A stretch of 64,000 nucleotides of DNA, taken from the NCBI GenBank assembly GCA_963931865.1, contig OZ007514.1:6860646-6924645 (forward strand). The letters run 5' to 3'. This document shows, piece after piece, positions 35,205-47,130 of the stretch. Numbering within the stretch: the first letter of the stretch is position 1; each line of letters opens with the position of its first letter. The DNA is from Axinella damicornis (taxonomy: Eukaryota > Porifera > Demospongiae > Axinellida > Axinellidae). Both the position numbers and the translations under genes were made by a program. The notes below the pieces were generated by a model, which was given only the letters and a program-made list of their open reading frames with translations, was not told the DNA's origin and ran no database searches.

Positions 35205-35650
35205 TCCTCCCTCCCTCCCTCTCTCCTCCCTCCTCCCTCTCTCCTCCCTCCCTCCCTCCCTCCCTCTCTCCTCCCTCTCCCCTCCTCCTCCCTCACTCCC
35301 TCCCTCTCTCCCTCTCTCCTCCCTCCCTCTCTCTCCTTCCTCCCTCCCTCCCCCCTCCTCCCTCCCTCCCTCCCTTTCTCACTCTCTCCTCCCTCTCTCC
35401 CTCCCTCCCTCAGTCCCTCCCTACCTCCCTCCTGTCCTCCCTCTCTCCCTCCCTCCCTCCCTCCCTCCTCCCTCCTCCCTCTCTCCCTCCCTCCCTCCCC
35501 CCTCCTCCCTCCCTCCCTCCCTCTCTCCCTCCCTCCCTCCCTCCCTCCCTCCCTCCCTCCCTCCCTCCCTCCCTCCCTCCCTCCCTCCCTCCCTCCCTCC
35601 CTCTCTCCTTCCTCCCTCCCACTCTCCCCCTCTCTCCTCCCTCCCTCACT
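35205..35650 (+). repeat. C/T homopyrimidine tract of about 445 bases
   Basis: The plus strand is almost entirely CTCC/CCCT words with very few purines from 35205 to 35648. Long open frames cross it in three plus frames and on the minus strand, all Ser/Pro/Leu or Gly/Arg/Glu repeats, which is expected of such DNA and not evidence of genes. Confidence 0.95.
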
Positions 35651-36204
35651 CATATACCCACAGGGTCTGAGTGCAAACATCCCTGAACTAGCAGAGCGGG
35701 CAAGAATCGGCTTCATGAGTTCTAGGGAGGCGCATTCATGATATCCAACTTTGGCACATGCCACTTGAACAGGTGTGGCCACTGTACCTGAACCTCCTGT
35801 CAAACAATGCTGAGACTGGTGTTCCCCTCTCTCTTGCAGTCTTTCATCCTGGGCACTGCAGCACTCGTGCAATACGGAACAGACTCGTGATATTTCCCAG
35901 GAGAGTTGGCAGCCAGCTGCACCCGGGAAGGACTGTGGTAAGTTTCAGCAGTACACTCCTCATAGCACTGGGTAACTTATGATGTAAGTTAGGCATTGTG
36001 TACCGACATACTTTGAAGGAAGACCCCATACAGTTTACGAAATTACCGACTGAGAATTCAAGGCTGTGTCTTTGTTGAGACTGGGACCTTGACTATACTG
36101 TAGCCTACAATGTAATGAATGTTCTATGGACATGTATAACACTGTATTTGCGAGCACAAAATATTCTATTCAGGTGTGGCTAGATGTGCTTGATACTGAA
36201 ATGT
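35651..36204. other. unassigned DNA, possible decayed exons
   Basis: A plus-strand stretch after TATACCCACAG reads LSANIPELAERARIGFMSSR, and another reads VWPLYLNLLSNNAETGVPLS in a shifted frame, followed by a Gly-Arg-Thr-Val and GTAAG. It could be the remains of a transposon gene. I recognise no family, and stops interrupt every frame. Confidence 0.3.
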
Positions 36205-36743
36205 TACCGTATATTGGAAAAAATTGGTGGGGGTTTTAATTTGGCAATTGGCGGTGAAATTGCCAAATTAAATTCCGCCAATATTAAACCCTACCCCAGC
36301 CGGCTGGTCACCGCACGCAAATTAGTTATGCACATACGTACGTACGGTAGCGCTGTACCAGTATTTCAGAAATACTCTGTATACTCCCAATTGAAAACGC
36401 GACATCTCTCTCCGGGAAGGAACTACAAGCCATTAATGAGAGTGCATGTGAGGGACGTGCCCAACAATTGCACTCAAGCGCATCACCGCCACAGCGCAAT
36501 CCAGTCACCGCTCTCGGACGGTGGGGCTCCACACTGTGTGGAAAACATAATGGCCTCTGACTACATGTATAGCTCACACTGAGCGCCTCACGCTGAGCGC
36601 CTAGCACCTCACGCTGAGGCTTACGTCATGTCATTTGTGTCGAGGATCGGAATCGCCAAATTTAAAATTTGCCAAAATTGAAATTCAGCGTTTTGGCTGA
36701 AATCGCCAAATTTAATGCCCACCAAATTTTCCCACTATACGTA
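36205..36743. mobile_element. MITE with TACCGTATA-type termini
   Basis: The left end starts TACCGTATATTGG followed by AAATTGGTGGGGG and TTTGGCAATT. The right end, reversed, starts TACGTATAGTGGG followed by AAATTTGGTGGGC and TTTGGCGATTTC. About 540 bp with TA at the ends fits a Tc1/mariner-type MITE. A fragment of the same family lies near 18413-18480. Confidence 0.7.
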
Positions 36744-37559
36744 GCCAAAGCGTGCGTTATGTGCCTAAGACATGTTGCATGCCACTAGTGTACTTCAAAC
36801 TGGAATGTAAATGTTACGTGCGTAAGATGATTCTTGGCCCTCCCTCGCTTTTGCTTTTGCCCATCCCACATGCCCCATGCAGAGAATAGCCTCGCAAGTT
36901 TGGAGTCAGTGTGTTATACGACAACGTAAATCCGGGTGGTAGTGACTCTAGTCTGGCCCATTGTATGCCTACCGACTAGATGGAGCTATTCACCGTAGCG
37001 ATTGTTGATTGAACATTCCTCGAGTGATCTAGGGGTGAATAGTGCTGCCCTACTAGCATGATTATCAGCTATACATATCTCTCTACCTATGCCAGCTATC
37101 AACAATCGCTATGAAGAAATCACGGAGGTTCAGTGGGTTTTAAGTTGCCGTATTTAGCATTTGTCATTGCCTAGCGGGTTTTTGCTAAAGCAACCATATT
37201 TCAGTGATCAGGCGTCACGGTATGTCAGACCACTTCCAGAAATAGTCTGACGCCAATGTTTGAGGGTGGAAGGTAGGCTATTAATAAGCTACCATTGGCT
37301 TGGAATGACTTCTTATAGTGATTGAATTCAATAAATATTTTTCTTGCGCAAAAGGAGGATGACCAGTTCCTGGTCAACATTGCCTGCACTGTGCTGCTGT
37401 CCATCAGGAACTGCTGACTTTGGGATTCTGTGATACTGTTTATGCATGAACAGCTTTCATGGGAATATAGTCGCGAATACGCAAGCAGTGGATACCAGGC
37501 TGCCTGTACATCGAAGGAGTAGTACTGTAATGCCACCTGTATATTCAGGTAGGGTGATA
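36744..37559. other. unassigned DNA
   Basis: No supported feature. A 103-codon minus-strand frame at 37225-37536 has no recognisable motif and no splice context that I trust. Confidence 0.4.
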
Positions 37560-37600
37560 GCCTCGTTCCCAGGCCCGAGACGGCCTGGGAACGAGGCTAG
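37560..37600. repeat. minimal copy of the GCCTCGTTCCCAGGCC hairpin family
   Basis: AGCCTCGTTCCCAGGCC and GGCCTGGGAACGAGGCT are separated by only seven bases (CGAGACG), so the whole repeat is a 41-base hairpin. It is the simplest copy in the window of a family seen more than 12 times. Confidence 0.9.
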
Positions 37601-38149
37601 TATGGGGACTGTAGTTTAGTGGGAATCTATTGGTGGTTAGCACTTGGCCCCCATTTGGTGTATTGTACAGAGTGAATGGGTCCGTGTCTTTGTGTGCAGG
37701 TCTTTGCCTGTCTGCGCTATATATTGTTCGTGTGCTGCTTGTGATACTAGTTTTTGGTTGTGAGAACTGAGCAGTGAATCTGTCAGAGCGCTAGAGTGTG
37801 CATCTACAGTGTGACCAGTCTGGGCCGGGTCAGAGAGGGACTAGCTGCTGGCTAGGTCGGAGTAAGGGCGGAGTGGTAGGACCACTCTCACCATAGTGAT
37901 CAAGGGTGCTAGTGTGAAGTGCATGACATTCACCACAGTGGATCAGTGAAGGCAAGAGTGTGAGGAGGTTGAGAGCTTGGCATTACATTGTGTCATCATT
38001 ACATTACACTATTGTTGCATTAGTTTCTGTGCATCACAAATTTTATCTGATCACGCTCTATGAATCATGTCATGTGACTTGCTTTAGATCACCGAACATG
38101 TACATCATGTATACCCACACACACATTAGGGGGATACCATGGTAGTAGT
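37601..38149. other. unassigned DNA
   Basis: Nothing convincing. The segment is moderately G/T-rich and could be part of a retrotransposon LTR, but I see no paired copy or terminal TG..CA. Confidence 0.3.
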
Positions 38150-38510
38150 GGAAGAAGCCACCGTCGTGGTGGGGGTCATCACGGTCGTGGTGGGGGACAC
38201 CACGGTCGTGGTGGGGGACACCACGCTCGTGGTGGGGGTCGGAGGACATGCTGGTGGGCAATGTTTTCATCGTGAGGGATATTCCTTTTGCTGTTGTGGG
38301 GGACATTCTTGTGGGAGATCATTTTCATTATTGTGGGGGATTTTTTTGTCATATGTGGGGGACATTTGCTTTGTCCTTTGGGATATCTTTTTCGTTGTCA
38401 TTGTGGGAGATATTGTTTCATTGTTGTGTGTGTGTGTGTGTGTGTAGGGGGGGGGGGGGGGGGGGGGGGGTGTTTTGTCGTCATTGTGGGAGGTACTGCA
38501 GACTTGGATA
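38150..38510 (+). repeat. degenerate minisatellite with GT and G24 tracts
   Basis: Words close to GTGGTGGGGGACACCACGGTC repeat from 38150 to 38250 and then decay into GTGGGGGACATTCTT-like units up to 38420. A short GT run and 24 consecutive G (38447-38470) follow. Frames across it (VVVGDTT or HHGRGGG repeats) are products of the repeat. Confidence 0.75.
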
Positions 38511-38570
38511 TTGTAACATCTGTTAGGTTCACATCTGTGGACAGCCAGACCACACACACACACCCTACAG

Positions 38571-38665
38571 GCTATACTGTGGGCGGCGTACGCATCAACC
38601 CGGACCAGGGATTGCGCTCATGGAAGGCGAACATTTGCACCTCCTATCTGATGAAGAAGATGAAG
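38571..38665 (+). CDS. orphan exon-like segment (31 codons)
   Basis: An AG acceptor after CACCCTACAG opens a frame reading YTVGGVRINPDQGLRSWKAN and then ICTSYLMKKMK, which ends exactly at a GTAATG donor. The length (95 nt) and clean splice sites look like a real internal exon (entry phase 2, exit phase 0), probably from a multi-copy or transposon-derived gene. No neighbouring exon was found within 2 kb on either side, and I do not recognise the family. Confidence 0.35.
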
Positions 38666-39539
38666 GTAATGAAAACAGCAACCAGCAGTTGTGTGAGACT
38701 GTTACCAATGTGTAATGTGTCTGTGATAGGAGGCAGGTGCCAGACCAGCCTCCTTCCCAGGCCATGCACATCGCTACTTTGTTGAGCCTGGGAATGAGGC
38801 CAGTGCCAAACTGATTCTATATTGGGGTCAGCCTAGGTAAAACCCGATGTAGTCCATGGACATTAGAGAATTATTTACAGCACCACCAGATGTAGCTACT
38901 CTACCAAAAATCCACATAATTTATGGCCTTCCTGCTGCAGCATATCTGTCCACATACACACCATTCACCCACCCACAAACATTATGCACACACCCACCCA
39001 CACACACAGACACACACACCCATACCACAGAGCATACTTTCAGCATACATGATGAGCCAGTGTACCCGGCGTCCAAGCAAGGTCAACGATGACAGACCAC
39101 CATTGGATATTTCCAATGCCAAGCCCATTCTGTCCCTGTTACCGATAAGGAAGTCATGTCAAGCAGTACTATTATATTTAGACAGTTGGAGCACAATGTA
39201 GTAATTGTTACAGGCAAATACATGCATGTGAGTGAAGCCTTTTGCAATGATATGGTGAGAAAGTTCCTTGTTACATGTATGCAAACAAGAGTTAACCAAC
39301 AAAAAAAAAAAGAAAGAAAAAAACAACCTAGCAACACACCCATCCCTCCGTGACAGGTCAGACACCGAAGTGTGCAGCCTCAGGAGCGCTGGATAGGCGT
39401 GTCTGGAATCACAGGAGGCTAACCCTTTCAACCAGACACCTTTAGCTTCGGTGTTCGTGGGGAACCGGCGTACTCATGCTGCTAGGCGGGGAAGTCAGGA
39501 ACCGGTGTGTACGGAGTGGCCCAGACTCGTACTCGGTTA

Positions 39540-39610
39540 TTGGGGAGGCGAACACTCAACCCCCAGGCTGCAAAGCAAGTGCTTAGCGAGTGTGCCATCC
39601 CGACTTCCCG
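39540..39610 (-). repeat. tRNA-like sequence, possible SINE head
   Basis: The minus strand reads GGGATGGCACACTCGCTAAG, then CACTTGCTTTGCAGC, then a GGGTTGAGTGTTCG segment. It resembles the D arm, a TGC anticodon stem-loop and a degenerate box B of a tRNA-Ala, but the acceptor stem and a standard T arm are missing. It is more likely part of a tRNA-derived SINE than a working tRNA. Confidence 0.3.
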
Positions 39611-39959
39611 CCAAAACTTGGTGCAAATTCCTTATTTAAGCCCAAACCGGATGTATCCTGTTGCGCATGCGCGTGCACCTGATCTTGACTTCCCGCCAAA
39701 AATATTTCAAACCCTTCAGCCGCTTGAAGCCACGGGCAGTGCGGGTCTAACTAACTCTCTGCCGCTCAGTGAAGAGGCAAGGACAGTTCGACGTTAGTTG
39801 GAGGAGCTTTCCACTTTGAAAGGACTCATGATGGTGAGGCATAGGAACACACCTCAATGATCAGACAGGGGGAAAGGGACACTGCTCCAGCCCCAGAAGA
39901 GTGGCACACACACCAGAGCTAAACCAGCGGATCTTGTCCCAGATGACATACCTGTGGCA

Positions 39960-41200
39960 ATGCAGACCAACTAAAAAAGTGGTTCTCCTTGTTTGTGATT
40001 GAAGCACGCAAAAATTATGGATGGGACAAGGTACCCCACAAGTACTCTGAACCTGCTTTTGAGTGGTCTAAAGCGTCACATGCTCACAGTCAACCCAGAA
40101 ACGCCCAACTTCCTCGATGAGAAAAATGTGCGCTTTGTTGGTTTGCGAGGCACCAGAGACACTGTCTCTCGACAGCTACGAGAACAGGGTGTTGGTGCGA
40201 AGGTCAAGCATGCTGCTGTGATATCGTATGAGGAGGAGTCAGCATTGTGGGATCGTGGTGTTGTAGGTGCGCACAGTACAAAAGCACTGTTGAATGCAGT
40301 GTTTTACATGAATGGCAAGGTACTGTGCCTGAGAGGTGGCCAAGAACACAAGAATTTGAAGCTATCCCAGTTTTCTTTTGGTTCCGATCATGGTGGAGAC
40401 TACGTAGTTTATACAGAAAACAGGTCAAAGAATCGCTCTGGTTCGTACAAAGAGAAGCCTGAACAAAACAAGGTTGTGAAGCACTACTCGAATTCTGAGC
40501 TGCATGGGTGTGAAGTGTTATGTGTCTCTAGCTTTTGAACCTGTATTTAAGAAAGATTCCCCCAAAGGTTTTCAATGACCCAGAGTCCACGTTTTACTGG
40601 AAGCCAAATGATAGAGTCCCATTGAGTGACAGTGCACCATGGTTTACTCTGCAAGTCATGGGTCGAAACACACTTGCTTCAATGGTGAAGATGATGTTCC
40701 AGGAAATTGGCGTTGAGGGGAAATCAAACCACTCTCTAAGGGCAACAGGTGCAACAAGATTGTTCGAATCGAATGTGCCAGAAAAGCTGATACAAGAAAG
40801 GACAGGACACAAATCAGTCGATGCCTTAAGGCTGTACGAACGTACGTCTGTTGATCAGCAAAAGTCAGTTTCTACGCTTCTGTGTGTTCCAAAGAAAGAC
40901 ACTTCTGCGCTGCTCTGTGCCCCGAAAAAGAGCGAGTTTCAGTGCCCAATGACCGCTCAATTAACCCCCTGCTTTGACCTATCACAACAATTCAGCTCAT
41001 TCTGCTACACAAACCGTGTTCAAGGACTTCAACAATTGCACCTTCAACATCACTTTCAACCAGAAATGACAATCCATCACTCATTTCATCAACTTTTGGC
41101 AAAGTTTTGTGCCTTGGTATCATTGCTGTTACGTTTTTGCATGCATGTATTCACTTACTTTTGTTGTGAAATTCAATTTACTATCAAAGCAATTAAGTGA
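39960..41200 (+). pseudogene. Crypton tyrosine recombinase, broken
   Basis: Cryptons are DNA transposons that move with a tyrosine recombinase. The N-terminal core appears as QLKKWFSLFVIEARK (about 39968), then in another frame GTRYPTSTLNLLLSGLKRHM. The catalytic half (40535 on) contains HSLRATGATRLFESNVPEKL, then IQERTGHKSVDALRLYERT, with the His-x-x-Arg box, the Gly-His pair and the terminal Tyr of the fold. Frame changes at about 40010, 40530 and 41020 break it. The last moves the FNNCTFNITF tail, typical of Crypton-derived proteins, out of frame. A domesticated ZMYM/QRICH-type gene is the alternative, but the breaks argue for a dead transposon. No introns are evident. Confidence 0.8.
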
Positions 41201-42666
41201 TGAGTAGCATTCTGAAGCTTTGATGTCGACGTATGGCTCATGCAACAAATGGGGCTGGATGAAAATGATGATTACCACAATGACACATAATTATGTAAGC
41301 TAAAAGTGTTATCAGCAGAAACCTTGAAGTGTAGAAACAAGCTATATGTCATGCATGAGTATAGTTCGAGCTCTGTTGAAATTGCATGTGACCTTTGATC
41401 TCTCGGAAATTGAGGAGACGTACGATGCCTGCAACAGGCTCGGAAGCAACCTGAGACAGAGCTGGAGACAACCCTTCATAGCTTTGGTGACATTTGCTGC
41501 CTGCATACAGCTGTTTTGATCTCTCCAGTCCATAGTCTAGTCCATAGTCCAGTCCAGAGTCCAGGTTTTGCACTAACCCCTACACCAGAGGAGGGAGGAC
41601 ACGATCGCGTGATGCACTTTTAATTGCAAATCAGTGAGCTCGTAAGCATAGGCTGTACACTTGCACTGCAAAGTCGATATAGTTGGGGCACCCTCTGCCA
41701 ATTTTGAAGATTTTTGCAGTATAGAGCTTTACAGATCGAGTGCCCTGGTGTAGTCCACTGCTAATTCCTCTGGAGCTACACACTCACTCAGCAGTTAATC
41801 TCTCAATCTATTACAATATAACGTTACACAGCATTGAATAAACCACAATTGGGTTACAGAACAGGTTGTGGGTCTTGTCCCTAGACTGAATTGTTAGTCT
41901 GGTGTGGCCTAGTCTCGTGCCCAGCCGGAAATGTGTACGGAATATCCATCTGGTGACTTTCGGCAACATTCCTGCACAAAGTCACCACACCTTCTTTCAC
42001 GCGAGGGGTGGGGTCTGGGCACAAGACTAGGTGTGGCCAGACCCAACATACACTGAAGTACTGTACATGTACCAGGTAACATAAGTTAGCCTCATTCCCA
42101 GGCCCCAATTTTTCCCAACGGCTGCAAGATAAAATCTGGGCAGAGGCCTGGGAACGAGGCTAAGCATAAGTAACTGTTTGTCAAGATTAGCCATAGTCCT
42201 CAAGACCTTTGCATCTATAAATGTACAGCGCTTCTATTAATAGACCTAACACTCGTCATTGATGCTTATAACATGCTATCAAAGTTGACCTACATTTTAG
42301 TCTTGTGAGTGTACATTGTGAGTATTATGCTTCTCAACAGTTACAGTTCAGCGGATGCACAACATGAAACTGCACCTCCCTGATTTCCTAAACTTGTAGC
42401 TAGGCCTTGAACATGCGTTTCAGTAGTTTGAACTCTGTGCACATACAATGCCAATTTCCTACACTTGATGACACATGCCAAGTAATAAATGCCAAGTAAT
42501 ATCATCAGAAGTCATGGATATACATGTACAATCGCAAAACACCAACTACATGTATAGGCATAGAAATGGCCACTATAGGCATAGAAATCCAGGAAACTTC
42601 TACCATAAGAAACAAATGTGAATCCATACGAGGGTTTGAGATGAGACTAGATGCCATGTCGTGGGC
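41201..42666. other. intergenic DNA before SR copy C, with hairpin repeats
   Basis: No gene is supported. About 41900-42040 is an inverted repeat with arms GGTGTGGCCTAGTCTCGTGC and its reverse (CTGGGCACAAGACTAGGTGT). About 42085-42163 is a copy of the TAGCCTCATTCCCAGGCC hairpin seen at 2299-2374. From 42085 on, the DNA is the copy-C version of the 3' flank of SR copy A. Confidence 0.6.
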
Positions 42667-45386
42667 TCAGTAGCCAGGGGACCTTCGTGGGGGACTACCC
42701 TTATCCCTGTCAGGGGACCTCCTACAGTAAGTGAAAACATACAGTAGCACCAGTAAGATACAAGCAGGAGGTATCGAAATGTGGAGAAGCAATGACATTG
42801 TGTCTACACTCCTTGCTGATACCACCTCTTTGGGTTCCATAGCTATCGCCCATCGCCCAGCTTTCATTGCTTGCAGTATGGAAAGCAGAGAGCCTGGTAC
42901 ATAATCTCACATGAGTGATATTGCGATTGAAAAGATTGTAGGAAGGGTGTGATTGCATGCAGGCCAGTTTTGTGCCCACCCGGAAGCACCATATTGAATA
43001 CCTGTCCTGTCCGGTAACATCGGAGTAGCAATGTATCTAGCCGTGAGGGACAACTGTCATACACAGAAAGCACTGTCCATGTAGTTGGTTGAGTCTCATG
43101 TTAAAAGTCACCTTTCTGTTGTTTTTGTCCCAACTGGCTGACCAGGTACCAGGCTCTCCCAGCTGTTTTGTACTGCAAGCTGCTATCTAGGAGTGAGGCT
43201 ACTTCGTGCTCAAAGCACATGCAGGCATATAGCCGCATACCTGTATGGCGGGCTTGGGGACCTATTGTAGCGACGGTCATATGGCGAGCGAGACCGAGAC
43301 CTGTGAAATGGATACACGTACATGTAAGAGTATAGTACAAATTCTACCACTAGTCTACACATACATGTGGTCATGCACCATGTAGCTACATGTATCACGT
43401 GTGCACTTTTAGCAGTGCACACCAACAACATCAAACATATCCAAAAATGAGAAGACATTTTCCCCGTGGGATTTGGCTTTTCCTCCAACTACAACTTAAG
43501 GAGGCCTTGGTCATTTCGGCCTTTAGTTATATAACAACTAAAGGCAGCAGATTATTCTACAGCAAATACTACCAACACCAAGCAGACACTATCGCAGGTG
43601 TAATGATTATCTTACAGCAAACTTTCAAGCAACGTCAGCAATTCTGGTGTGCTTTATTTGGAATACCTCACATGCAAGCTTCCTCTCCATGCCACAGAAC
43701 AATCACTTACCAACGGGCTGGCTGGCCAGGACACCAGCACACTAGATGTGTGGTTAGTTGAATTAGGGGTATTGGGTGGAGTTGATTGAAGCAGTATTAA
43801 TGAGGGAGTTGCAGTGGCTGTTGTAGCACTGACGTGGCGTACTCATGCAGCTAGGGGGTGTGGAAGAAGCTGTGTAGAAGGGGCGAGTGTGGCAGAGGCT
43901 GTGTAGAAGTGTGTAGAGGGAGTGGGTGTGGCAGAAGCTGTGTAGAGGGGCTGGGGGGAGCATACTGTAGCCGAGTCCACAGCTGACTATGCAGATATTT
44001 GGGGTTTTTATGACGTGATGTGAAGGACACGTAGGTTGTGGGTAATGGCACAAGCGAAGCGCTGTGTACAGCATAGAGATGGTCGACTAGTGTGAAGTGT
44101 GGCGACGGTGTGTACAATGCCTGTAATGGGTATCAAAACGAATTTCTGAAATTTCATATTTCTGGATCCAGTACACATGCATGTAAACATACAGACTAGG
44201 GGCTGTTGGTATAATAACACAATGTACATGTATACCACAAGACATGCAAACTTCAGTAATGAATATCATGGAAGATTAGCTTCCTACCAATTAGTCTCAT
44301 TCCCAGGCCGTTACCACCGCCAGTATTTCATCGCTTCCAGTATGAAATACGGCGGGGGAAGGCATGGGAGATCTGGTCACGTGTGATTACGTCAGGTAGA
44401 CAGATGGTAGACACACAGGGGGTGGTGCCCAACTGTTATAATATATATATATATATCTGTTTCGTGTTGATCTGTCGCCGCCGTTGTGAGCAACGAATGG
44501 TATTGATTGTCTGCCTTAATTGTGAATGCTCCGACATCCAGCCATTGGACGGACAGACCAACATAGGATGTCGAGATGCTTTGTTGGACCCCACCCTCCG
44601 TGTGTCTACCATGTGTCTACCTGATGGCACCGCACGTGACCAGATCTCCCAGGCCTTCCACTGCCGTATTTCATACTGGAAGCGATAAAATACTGGTGGT
44701 GGGAACCCTGGGAACAAGGCTACTAGCAATAGCATCTCTGTATACACCAAATAATGTGGTAGCATATCCTGTAACAAACAACAGCAAATGCAGCAGCAAC
44801 AAACCTGCTCCTGCGCCGACCACTGCCGTGTGAAGGAGGGCTCCTACGGTAGCGGCTGCTGACCACGTTGGGAGGAGGTCCCCGTCGAGGATAGCTGCTG
44901 CGGGATCCTGACCTGCTGGAAGGTGAAAGCAAACGGATCTACACTGTATCTACCGCACAGATCACAGTGATACACATACAATGTACCAGAGCACCCTCAC
45001 TTGTACAGAAGCTAACACTAACTTCAGGATGTGTAATTAGCCACATAACATCGGACAAACCTGCTGCTGTTCTTTGCCAGCTCAACACGGATGCGGACCC
45101 CACACACGTATCGGCCATCCAAGTCTCTGACAGCATCCTCTGCATCACGGGCATCCTCAAACTCGATGAAGGCAAACCCTGCAGCAATGACCCAAAAATT
45201 ATTATTAAATCGATAGACAAGCAGGAATATCACAGGAACGGCACATTTACATAAGTCTAAATGAAGCCCACCCAAAATTTCTGAGGGGCTGGCAATCTGA
45301 TTTTTGGGATGCAAGTTGGCCTTAGGGTAGTTATTGCTGAGCGCCTTAGCGCGAGGCAACTAATCGTGCAGCGTAGTCACATCGCG

Positions 45387-45424
<38 letters not shown>

Positions 45425-46532
45425 ACACTTTAATTGCGAGGGGCAGGGGGCGGTTGCATCGCTGCGGTTTCTGTGGTCCCGATAGCGCAAGCCACGTGCT
45501 CGTGCACGTACTGCGCGTGCGAAATGCAGAGTTGAGAAAGAAGCGATCTATACAGGGAAAAGGGACACTGCCTCAGAAGAGAGTAAGGCAAAGGAGAGAG
45601 AGTCTGACAGATTGACGAAGAAGCGATGTATACAAGGAGAGTTTAGCGGAGACAAACGTTTAGTCTAGGCCATGGTACGTACAATCAGCAACTTCACACA
45701 ACTTCGAACAACTAAACTTCGCACGCTGGACTGACTTTCGCACCTTCGTTTTTCTTCCACAGGAAACCACGCCTACTATTACAGATTGTGAGTGTGTGCG
45801 AGGCACAGACACTGCGCATGCGTATTCCTAGTTGTAAAGTCTAAAGAGGCAGATTGCCAGCCCCCTCAGAAAGTTTTGGTGGGCTCTATTTAGACTTATA
45901 CAAATGTTACATGTTGAATCACCCCCCATTTACCTCACAGAAATAACCTCGTACACAGGACCTGGGGACACTTGGAAGGTTTCCTATAATTATGTGCTCA
46001 GTCGGCACATTATGTAAGCGATTACATCCGTTAATCGATGCATTCAAATTCATGCGGCAGGTAGCTGTTGGTGATGGCTAAGTGGAAAGTCCTTGCCAAG
46101 GAGCAACCAGACGTGAGTCTTGTAGGCTAGAACAGCAGTTTTATCAAATGGCTACACGCTTTCACACATTAAAGAATGTAATTACTACGCAGTAATTGGT
46201 GATGGACAAAAGTGATTGGTCTATCTGAAATCAAGACTGCAGACTCAGCACATATGTAGAATTTGCCAAGTGTCACCAAGCGTTTTCCGCGTTCTGTCCC
46301 TAGGTTGGGTACGAGGCTTGGGGGGGGGGCATATACAAATGGCTACCAATTTCCTTGACAACAAGATTGCCAAAGTTTGAAAAAATATTTACAGAAAATG
46401 AGAGGCCTATTTGTCACCTGGCGGGTTCCTTGCTACCCACACCGACTTCAGAGGTCCAAAGCGCTCGAACTCTCGCTCCAGCTCAGGTTTCGAACCGCCA
46501 GATCCCAGGTCACCCACGTACACACGAGCCAT
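42667..46532 (-). CDS. SR splicing factor, SRSF3/SRSF7-like, copy C (complete, five exons)
   Basis: This is the second full copy of the SR gene. Exons on the minus strand are 46532-46418, 45178-45061, 44912-44805, 43300-43241 and 42721-42667, with the same lengths and phases as copy A except exon 1, which is 15 nt shorter. It encodes 151 residues. The N-terminus is [15 protein letters not shown] instead of the [14 protein letters not shown] of copy A, and Tyr replaces Phe in [10 protein letters not shown] versus [10 protein letters not shown]. The RRM second half ([20 protein letters not shown]) is identical. The RS tail ends RRSPGY and a stop. All splice sites are GT/AG. Being open in every exon after so much intron turnover argues that both A and C are under selection. 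Intron 1 carries a 500-bp insertion not found in A. Confidence 0.9.
45330..45833. other. 500-bp insertion in SR copy C intron 1
   Basis: Copies A and C align on both sides (GGCCTTAGGGTA before, GGCAGTTTGCCAGCC or AGGCAGATTGCCAGCC after), but copy C has about 500 extra bases with an (AT)n run at 45393-45419. TAGTT occurs at both edges and could be a 5-bp target duplication. The element type is unknown. Confidence 0.5.
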
Positions 46533-47130
46533 CGCATCAAACAAACAAACTGGCAATTGCAAGACAGAGGTGTGCTCAGGTGAAATTTTTGCGAACGCGT
46601 TTCTATTATTGGTGCCTTGTGTCGGTTCTATTTTAGCGATCAAAATAATAAATTCGCATGTAATTTTGAATACTGATGGCGGGAAAAAAATTTCTGGTAG
46701 CTGTGCAGCATACGGAATTCATTCTGCTTCAGCATTCCAAACTACAATCATGTAAGTCCCACCAACTGCATCTGAGAGGCTGAAAGTTACCGCTATTTGC
46801 AAGTAGGTTGTCATAGGCCAGCAGGAAAGGTAAAATCCCTGAAACCACAAATTGGGTTATGATGCCCAAATAGCCTGGCTAATTAGCCACGCAATGCCCA
46901 ATTAGCTTGTGTAGGTATCCTGTTCAGTACAGCTTCTAATTCAATATGTGGTTGCCGATTTTACCTTGTACCTTGGCCTGTGTCAACCAACCTGCAAAAT
47001 GGGGTAGCTGCCAGTAAAAATCGTGAAAGCCACTCCATGCATGCTTGCAGGGTTATTGAAATCAAGTGATTGATGATACAATAATTGTAATTGCCCTTCA
47101 ATTATTGAAGGGCTGAGAAACAGAGGAGGG
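46533..47130. other. 5' flank of SR copy C
   Basis: This region is alignable to 8580-8920 upstream of copy A (CAGCATTCCAA, ACAATCATGTAAGTCCCACC, GGTTATTGAAATCAA words), so it should hold the promoter. An extra segment at about 46810-47010 is absent from A. No TATA box was recognised. Confidence 0.4.

Noticed and set aside
35152..35872. Long Ser/Pro/Leu and Gly/Arg/Glu open frames on both strands
   Set aside because: They arise because a C/T tract has almost no stop codons; three frames are open at once and composition is purely that of the repeat.
37601..38149. LTR retrotransposon
   Set aside because: No second LTR, primer-binding site or pol frame was found; left unassigned.
38139..38785. 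Val/Gly-rich or His/Gly-rich protein
   Set aside because: The frames are produced by a degenerate GTGGTGGGGGACACC repeat and a G run.
39540..39610. A functional tRNA-Ala gene on the minus strand
   Set aside because: Box A-like and anticodon-like parts are present but the acceptor stem and a proper T arm are not; kept only as a possible SINE head.
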